Shown here: positions 57,770-64,000 of the stretch, one piece after another
How positions within the stretch are numbered: position 1 is the first letter of the stretch
Layout of the letters: each line of letters begins with the position of its first letter
From: Elephas maximus indicus
Taxonomy: Eukaryota; Chordata; Mammalia; Proboscidea; Elephantidae
Direction: 5' to 3'
NCBI RefSeq assembly: GCF_024166365.1
Contig: NC_064822.1
Location: 147,876,823 to 147,940,822, forward strand
DNA: 64,000 nt
The notes under the pieces: generated by a model
What the model was told of the DNA's origin: nothing
Database searches by the model: none
The model's input: only the letters and a program-made list of their open reading frames with translations
Program-made: the position numbers and the translations under genes

Positions 57770-58058
57770 CACCTCCATTCTTCTGACATAGGTATGGGAA
57801 TCGCCACACATTCCCTAAACCTACAGAAAATCCAACTTGGGCCAGGATGTACTGCAGCTTACTGTTCCAAGCTGGTCGTTCATCTTCAACTTCAGATCCT
57901 TCTTCGACGTCTGTATCTTTCTCTTCTTGAATGTCAACGATTAGTTCACTCTTCTTAAAAGCATCATCAGCTGAGTCTTCATTTGAAAGAAGGTCTTTGA
58001 CAGATTCAATAACCTCATCATCTAATTCTCTTTTTACCACCTTGCTATTCTTAGGCAT
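57770..58058 (-). CDS. SLC6A15: SLC6A15 first coding exon (exon 2): start codon, cytosolic N-terminus, TM1
   Basis: This exon encodes residues 1-96 plus the first base of codon 97. The protein is a Na+-dependent plasma-membrane transporter for branched-chain and other neutral amino acids and proline, mainly neuronal (family knowledge). Residues 1-65 form a charged cytosolic tail that starts [12 protein letters not shown] and has an acidic run around 45-60. Residues about 68-96 are TM1, with the SLC6 signature [20 protein letters not shown]; the glycine-rich unwound part of TM1 binds sodium and substrate in this family. The ATG at 58058-58056 is chosen because the N-terminus matches the known SLC6A15 start; its context (C at -3, C at +4) is weak. 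The donor is GTAAGT directly after 57770 and splits a glycine codon (phase 1). Confidence 0.97.
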
Positions 58059-58242
58059 TGGAAAGTCTGGGTACTATTATTTTTTTAAATCTCCTTAGGG
58101 CAAATATGTCAATTTTTTTTTTTTTAACTGTTACTTGATGTTAAGCAAAGACCAAGGAGGATATCAAATAAATCCTTGATTCAAGCTGATAATGTCTTAA
58201 GGATCCTGGATCTGTACGTTCAATACTCTGTAGGTACCTGTA
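58059..58242 (-). other. SLC6A15: Candidate 5' UTR part of SLC6A15 exon 2
   Basis: Upstream of the ATG, the best-looking 3' splice site on the minus strand is ttacaattttacag, ending just above 58242. It would leave about 184 nt of 5' UTR in the first coding exon. A closer AG (tacccag, 11 nt... upstream of the ATG region near 58067) has a purine- and A-rich lead and looks poor. No promoter or CpG island is visible up to 64000, so exon 1 is probably outside the window. Confidence 0.35.
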
Positions 58243-59119
58243 AAATTGTAAGTTGAAATATCATAAGTGTTTGATAAAAATGTTAGAAATACTGAATCAC
58301 CCTTTCTTACTCATTTTTATGATAAAACTTCTTTCTATAAACATAAGTATAAAACAGATTGTTCATGGCATTTCAGCGCTTAATATTTCCCAAAGTGCAA
58401 GACTGTAAAACATATATGATTTCATACCTAGTTCTTTAAGCCAACATCCTCCTCTGTGCAAAAATCAACTTTGACCTCAGCTATACTCCCAATACATAAT
58501 GTATATATTTTCCTGTTGATTAGTAGTTAAAATTTTGAGACTTCTTCTTCTTTCTTTTTTTCTCTCTGACAAAAGTAGATCTTTCATGGTATAACCCTTA
58601 CTTTATTCCTCATAGAATTACATACACAATTGCATACCAACCCTGTAGTATTGTCTTATACAGAATCTCTTCTGATCACATATTCATCCATTCACTCAGT
58701 TGATATGAACTGTGATGGCACCTTAAGGGAAGCAAACATTAATGAAACACACAGTGTCTGCTTTTAGAATCTAATAGAGAAGGAGACACATCTCAAATAA
58801 CCATACTACATGCATGATTTAGATGACCCAACATCATTACCATAGTAAAGATCAGGAATGTTGAACAAAAGTGACATTAGGCTTAAGCAGAAATGGAGGG
58901 CAGCCACACCTATGCATAAAAGCAGCAGAAACACAAAAAGTGGTAAAAATTCCTGATAGTTATGTGAATATTCTCTCAAACAGTTCAATTCAAGAAAAAA
59001 CACTCCCATCACTTTGGCATTGTTTTTCCCTTTCTATATTTGTATGTTATTTCTCATATCCTTTACTTTACCCAGAGACAGACCAAGTATACAAGGCATG
59101 TCTACAGACCAATGAGATT
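58243..59119. other. Upstream/intron 1 sequence, unassigned
   Basis: No promoter signature, CpG island or exon could be supported. Confidence 0.45.
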
Positions 59120-59935
59120 TTCTATTTTAAAGAAAAACAAGTAATCCAAATTCCAACAACATTCTTTAATGAGATGGAAAAACTAATCACCAACTTTATA
59201 TGGAAAGGAAGGAAATAAGCAAACCATTATTAAAGAAGAAGAACAAAGTAGGAAGCCCCACACTTCCCAATCTCAGAACCTACTATACAGCCACAGTCGT
59301 CAAAACAGTGTGGTACTGGTAAAACAACAGACAGACCAATGGAACGAAATTGAGAACCCAGAAGTAAATCTATCCACCTACGGACAGCTGATCTTCAACA
59401 ACAGGTCAAAGTCCATTAAATGAGAAAGAGATAGTCTTTTTAATAAATGGTGCTGGCAAAACTGGACATCCATTTTCAGAAAAATGAAACAGGATCCATA
59501 CCTCACATCATACACAAAAACTAACTCAAAATGGATCAAAGACCTACACATAAAACCTAAAATTATAAAGTTCATGAAAAAAAACATAGGGATAAACCGA
59601 AGGGCCCTAATTTATGGCAAAAACAGACTATCAAACATATCTAAAAATACACAAACAGCAGAAGGTAAATCAGATAACTGGGGCCTCCTAAAAAAAAAAT
59701 ACTTCATCAAAACAGTAAAAAGACAGCCTAAAGACTGGGAAAAAGTTTTGGCAATGGCATATATCTGACAAGGGTCTAAACCCTAAAATTTATAGAAAAC
59801 TTCAACACCTCAACAACATAAAGACAAACAATCCAATTAAAAAATAGGCAAAGGACATGAACAGGTATTTCTCCAAAGAAGACACTCAGGTGACTGACAA
59901 ACACATGAAAAGATGTTCACAGTTATTAGCCATTC

Positions 59936-60076
59936 CAAACCTGTTGCTGTCAAGTTGATTCTGACTCATAGTGACCCTAAGGACAGAGCAGAACTGCCCC
60001 ACAGGGTTGGTGGATTCGAGCTGCTGAGCTTTTAGTTAGCAGCCCAACACTTAACCACTGCACCACCAGGGCCCCC
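59936..60076 (-). mobile_element. AfroSINE, short form, inside L1
   Basis: It runs from tccaaacctgttgctgtcaa to gcaccaccagggccccc. Part of the central region is deleted (cacagggttggtggattcga). The L1 text continues across it: ttattagccatt before, tttgccattagagagacgta after. Confidence 0.9.
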
Positions 60077-60699
60077 ATTTGCCATTAGAGAGACGTAAAT
60101 GAAAACTATAATGAGATATCATCTCACAGCAGCACTAATGGCACCGATCAAAAAAACAGAGAACAACAAATGATGGAGATGCTGTGGGGAGACTGGAACT
60201 CATACACTGCTGGTGGGACTGCAAAAATGGTACAACCATTATGGAAAACAGTATGGCACTTCCTTTAAAAGCCAGAAATAGAAATACCATATGATTCAGC
60301 AATACCACTCCTAAGTATATAGCCTAGAGAAACAAGAGCATCACATGAATAGACATACACACACCCATGTTCGTTACAGCATTATTTACAATAGCAAAAA
60401 GATGGAAACAACTTAAGTGTCCATCAAGGAATGAGTGGATAAACAAACTGTAGTACATATATACAATGGAATGCTACACAACAATAAAGAATAATGATGA
60501 ATCTGTGAAACATCTCACAACATGGATGAATCTGGAAGACACTATTATGCTGAGTGAAATAAGTCAATCACAGAAGGACAAATATTGTATGAGACCACTA
60601 TTATAAAGGTCAGGAAGAGATTTACACACATAAAGAAACACTCTCTGATAGTTACCAGGGATGGGGAGGGGAGGGAAGGAGAATCAAGAACTAGATAAT

Positions 60700-60864
60700 A
60701 CAAAAACCAAACCAAACCCATTGCTGTTGAGTCAATTCTAACTTACAGCAACCCTATAGGACAGAGTAGAACTGTCCCCATAGGGTTTCCAAAGAGTGGC
60801 TGGTAGATGTGAACTACCAATCTTTTGGTTAGCAGCCAAATTATTAACCACTGTGCCAACAGGT
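60700..60864 (-). mobile_element. AfroSINE, short form, inside L1
   Basis: It runs from acaaaaaccaaaccaaaccc to accactgtgccaacaggtg. The L1 3' UTR resumes after it. Confidence 0.9.
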
Positions 60865-61098
60865 GTTAATTCCAGTGAAGGGGAAGGCAATACACAATAT
60901 GTGGGAAGTCAGCACGAGGTGAACAAAGCAAAGCAAAACGCTGAGAGGTACACAAGAATAAAGGGCAACTATGGTAAATGCTACAATGTATAATCCTGCA
61001 ACAATAGTAATAACAATTTGTGAATAGATACATAGACAAATATGTATGCTAAAGAGGTTTGGGAGGTTGTACAGGAGTACACCTATGTGCACACATAC

Positions 61099-61274
61099 AA
61101 AAAAAAAAAAACAAAAAAAAAAAAACAAACCCATTGCAATCAAGTCGATTCCAACTTACAGCAACCCTATAGGACAGAACAGAACTGCCTCATAGGGCTT
61201 CCAGGGAGCAGCTGGTAGGTTCAAACCATCAACCTTTCAGTTTGTAGTTAGTCGTCTTAACCACTACACCATGG
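61099..61274 (-). mobile_element. AfroSINE, short form, inside L1
   Basis: It begins with an A-rich run broken by single C residues, then cattgcaatcaagtcgattc, and ends cttaaccactacaccatgg. Confidence 0.88.
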
Positions 61275-61916
61275 TTGTAGATATTTCTACATACATACTT
61301 GTAAATGCTGTATATGTACTCATATATATGACAGAGCACACAGGGGGCACAGTTATAGAAACTATTTAGATATCAGAATCATACTACTGGGCTTAAAGGC
61401 TAAGGGCCATAGTCTCGGGGGACATGCAGGTCAAGTGGCAAAACACAGTTCATAAAGATAATGTTCTACATCCTAGGCTGGATAGCAGCATCTGGAGTTC
61501 TTAAAAGCTTGTGAGCTGCCATCTAAGAAGCAACTACTGCTCTTTTCTCGCCTGGAGCAAAGGATAATGAAGAAAAACAAGGCTCAAAGAAGTAATTAGT
61601 CCAAAGGAATAATGGCCCACATGAACCATATCCTCCTCTAACTTGAGACTAGAAGAACTAGATGGTGCCCAGCTACCACTACTGACCACTCTGACTGAGA
61701 CCACAATAGAAGGTCCCAGTTAGAATGAATAAAAAATGTAGAACTTTACAAAAAAAAGATCAGTCTTACTGGGCTGATAGAGACTGGAGGAACCCCCGAG
61801 ACTTGTCCTGAGACAAACTTCTAACTTGAAACTGAAGACACTCCCAGAGGCCCTCTTTCAGCCAAATAATAGATAGGTCCATAAAATAAACAATAACATC
61901 CATGAAGAATGTGCTC

Positions 61917-62447
61917 TGTCATGCATTGTATTCCCCAAAAATATCTGTCAACTTGGATAGGTCATGATTCCCACTATTGTATGACTGTCTACCATTTTGT
62001 TATCTGATGTGTCTTTTCCCAATGTGTTATAAATCCTATCACTATGATGTTAATGGATTAGCAGCAGTTATAGTGATGAGATCTACAAGATTAGCTAGTG
62101 TCTTAAGCCAATCTTTTTTGAGATATAATAGAGCCAATCTTTTTTGAGATATAATAGAGAGAAAGGAGAAGAGAGACACAGGGACCTCATACCACCAAGA
62201 AGCAAGAGCCAGGAGAACGGCATGTCCTTTGGATCCAGGGGCCCTGTGCTGAGAAGTTCCTAGTTCAGGGGAAGATTGATGACAAGGACCTTCCTCCAGA
62301 GCTGACAGAAAGAAAGCCTTCCCCTGGAGCTGACGCCCTGAATTTGGACTTTTAGCCTACTACCAGACTGTGAGAGAATAAATTTTTCTTTGTTAAACCC
62401 ATCCACTTATGGTATTTCTGTTACAGCAGCACTAGCTGACTAAGACG
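61917..62447 (+). mobile_element. MaLR-type solo LTR inserted in the L1 3' UTR
   Basis: It starts tgtcatgcattgtattcccc and ends gcactagctgactaagacg. The 5-bp flanks tgctc (61912-61916) and tgctc (62448-62452) are identical. The uninterrupted target, gtgctccctta, is seen in the related L1 end at 50378, which confirms the insertion. A 22-bp stretch around 'caatcttttttgagatataa' is duplicated in tandem near 62110-62155. Confidence 0.94.
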
Positions 62448-62697
62448 TGCTCCTTAGAAAAATCAACTATACGAGACCAAAAGGGCAACATTTGCCCAAA
62501 ATCAAGGATGAGAAGTCAAGGAGAAACAGGGAAACTGGATGAATGGAAATGGAGAACCCAGGAAGGAAATGGCCAGAGTACTGACACATTGCAGGGATTA
62601 CAAACAATGCTCCACAACAATCTGTGTATGGATTATTGATTGGAAAACTAATTTGCTATGTAAACTTTCACCTAAAGCACAATAAAGTGTTCGAAAA

Positions 62698-64000
62698 ACA
62701 GGTGATAAAACATACGAGTGCTTCTCTCCAAAGCTGGATCAGGAAACTTTAAAAAGTTCCAAGCATTCTTCCATTTCTACAAAAAAATAGAATTCCTTGA
62801 TGGGACTGCCATAGATTTACATTACAAGTCAGAGAAAGAACCTGATCATACTTGAGTTTATGACTGCAATGAAAAACTCAGTACACCAAGAAACCTGGTT
62901 TAATAAAAAGAATTCTTTAACTTGACCATGCAACTTACTCATTACCTTTAGGTGGGAAGGATGTTTATTTCCAAAGTTAAAATATACATCCTCAGAACAA
63001 TCACTTAATCATTTAAGATCTGCTTAATTTTTTTTTTAAGATTAAGACACACACTGTGATGACAATTCTGAAACAGACACATTCCCAAAATAATTCGAGT
63101 GATCGATACATCTCTAGAATAAGTGAAAAACTTTTCACAGTGATTATTTTAAAGAGGCCAACAAGGTTTTTATATGGAAATACACTCATGAATTCAGGAA
63201 TTTTATCTCTCTAGCTTGCATCATATCCTCCTAAAATCCTCCTAGAGCCCAATAAATATTAGTTGAATAAATTAATGAAAATGACAACTGGAAAACTGAA
63301 ATAAGCTAATTTTCCAAATAATTTTGCTGGAAGAAAATAAACTGACATATAAGAAAATGTGATCTATAAGGCAGGAATTATCCATATTAAAGGTCTATCT
63401 TTACTGATCATCTCATGATAAGCTGTTCGCATAAAAAAAAAAATAGTTAACTATAAATAGAATTACAGCATCTATTTTAGAGTCGGAAGAACCTGGATTT
63501 GTGTCCTAGCTTGATTACTTGTTGTTTGTGTGACTTCTAGTAGTTACATTTTTCATAACCTCAGTATCCTCAATAAGCACTGGTCTGACTTGCCTTGTTA
63601 TTTTTTTTCCATACAAATAGAAAAGTATAGGGTGTATCCTAGTTTAGAGATGCCATTACAGTAAAAAATGTGTGCCATTTCATAAAGAAAAAACGTTAAA
63701 GCCAGTGTAACTCATAAACCTCACTTAAATTCACTGGCTTAGAACCTATTATATTTTTTCAATAAATTACTGATTTTTGTAGGAAAAAATATACATGCAA
63801 AAAGCACAAAATAAAAAATAACATCTTTGTACACTACTACATGTTTTTTTCAAAGCATATGAATAATCATCTCTAACTTACATAGGGTATACTTTGAAAA
63901 TTCTGATTAAACTATCTGAAGGTCATATTTTCTATTAAAAAACTGTCTAATACAAAATTTAAATACATTGTGTTATAAATACATAAATATATACACACAT
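62698..64000. other. Right end of the window, probably intron 1 or upstream of SLC6A15
   Basis: It holds a probable L2 end at 63200-63285 ('gagcccaataaatattagtt') and a MIR relic at 63470-63610 ('agtcggaagaacctggattt'). No exon or promoter was recognised. Confidence 0.5.

Larger units (their letters stand above)
59120..62697 (+). mobile_element. 5'-truncated L1 with end of ORF2 and 3' UTR, interrupted by four insertions
   Basis: It begins in the late ORF2 region ('ccaacaacattctttaatga', 'ggaaaaactaatcaccaact', 'aatctcagaacctactatac', 'aataaatggtgctggcaaaa') and continues with 'gagatatcatctcacagcag', 'gtggggagactggaactc' and 'tagcaaaaagatggaaacaa'. A long 3' UTR follows and ends in cacaataaagtg near 62690. 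In-frame stops and frame changes show that ORF2 is dead. It is interrupted by AfroSINEs at 59936, 60700 and 61099 and by an LTR at 61917. It lies antisense to SLC6A15, probably in intron 1. The left boundary is approximate. Confidence 0.88.

Noticed and set aside
59484-59768. Open frame of 94 codons at 59.5 kb
   Set aside because: It is a piece of L1 ORF2, with stops on both sides.
100-62000. tRNA-like segments throughout the window as tRNA genes
   Set aside because: The A-box and B-box-like words (gtggttaagcgct, ggttcgaacc) belong to AfroSINE heads followed by the SINE tail; no complete cloverleaf with an acceptor stem was found.
58243-64000. SLC6A15 promoter or exon 1 within the right end
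   Set aside because: No CpG-rich stretch or credible exon with donor was seen; much of the interval is L1, SINE and LTR. The promoter is probably beyond the window.

Overview
The window is mammalian nuclear DNA from an afrotherian, most likely an elephant or another paenungulate. The evidence is the repeat content. About 40 copies of the tRNA-headed AfroSINE family are present in both a long and a short form, together with fragments of its RTE (BovB-like) LINE partner, which ends in the same 3' tail. MaLR-type LTRs of one closely related group and an L1 with its own 3' UTR type are also present. The sequence is AT-rich, shows no bacterial-style gene packing and no CpG island that I could see. 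Family names rest on recognition by eye; no search was run.

There is one gene, on the minus strand: SLC6A15 (B0AT2/NTT73/SBAT1), a sodium-dependent neutral amino acid transporter with 12 membrane segments. All eleven coding exons can be placed between 58058 (ATG) and 31390 (end of the stop codon). Every junction has GT/AG splice sites and the phases fit, giving an intact reading frame of 726 codons plus stop. A 3' UTR probably runs to about 30400, where an AATAAA lies on the minus strand. The first, non-coding exon and the promoter are not visible and probably lie beyond position 64000.

Layout: positions 1-30400 hold no gene that I can support. This downstream intergenic stretch is built of SINEs, an RTE 3' fragment (9505-10506), an old L1 3' UTR (14970-16570), L2 and MIR relics, a Tigger-like MITE candidate (21401-21713), a two-LTR MaLR element (23190-25632), and solo LTRs. 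Positions 30400-58060 are SLC6A15, whose introns carry further SINEs, two RTE fragments, two LTRs and older relics. Positions 58060-64000 are probably intron 1 and contain a 5'-truncated L1 interrupted by three SINEs and one LTR.

The most informative observations are structural. Two SINEs were inserted one after the other at the same target site at 46.5-46.9 kb, leaving three perfect 13-bp copies. Nested insertions allow relative dating of the repeat families. An RTE fragment ends about 40 bp from the exon 9 splice donor, and an LTR lies about 140 bp from the exon 3 acceptor. Inside the gene, the LTR, L1 and RTE insertions I recognised as lineage-specific are all antisense to it, while most SINEs are in the sense direction. 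I found no operon, CRISPR array, defence system or other novel multi-gene system, and nothing here suggests one.
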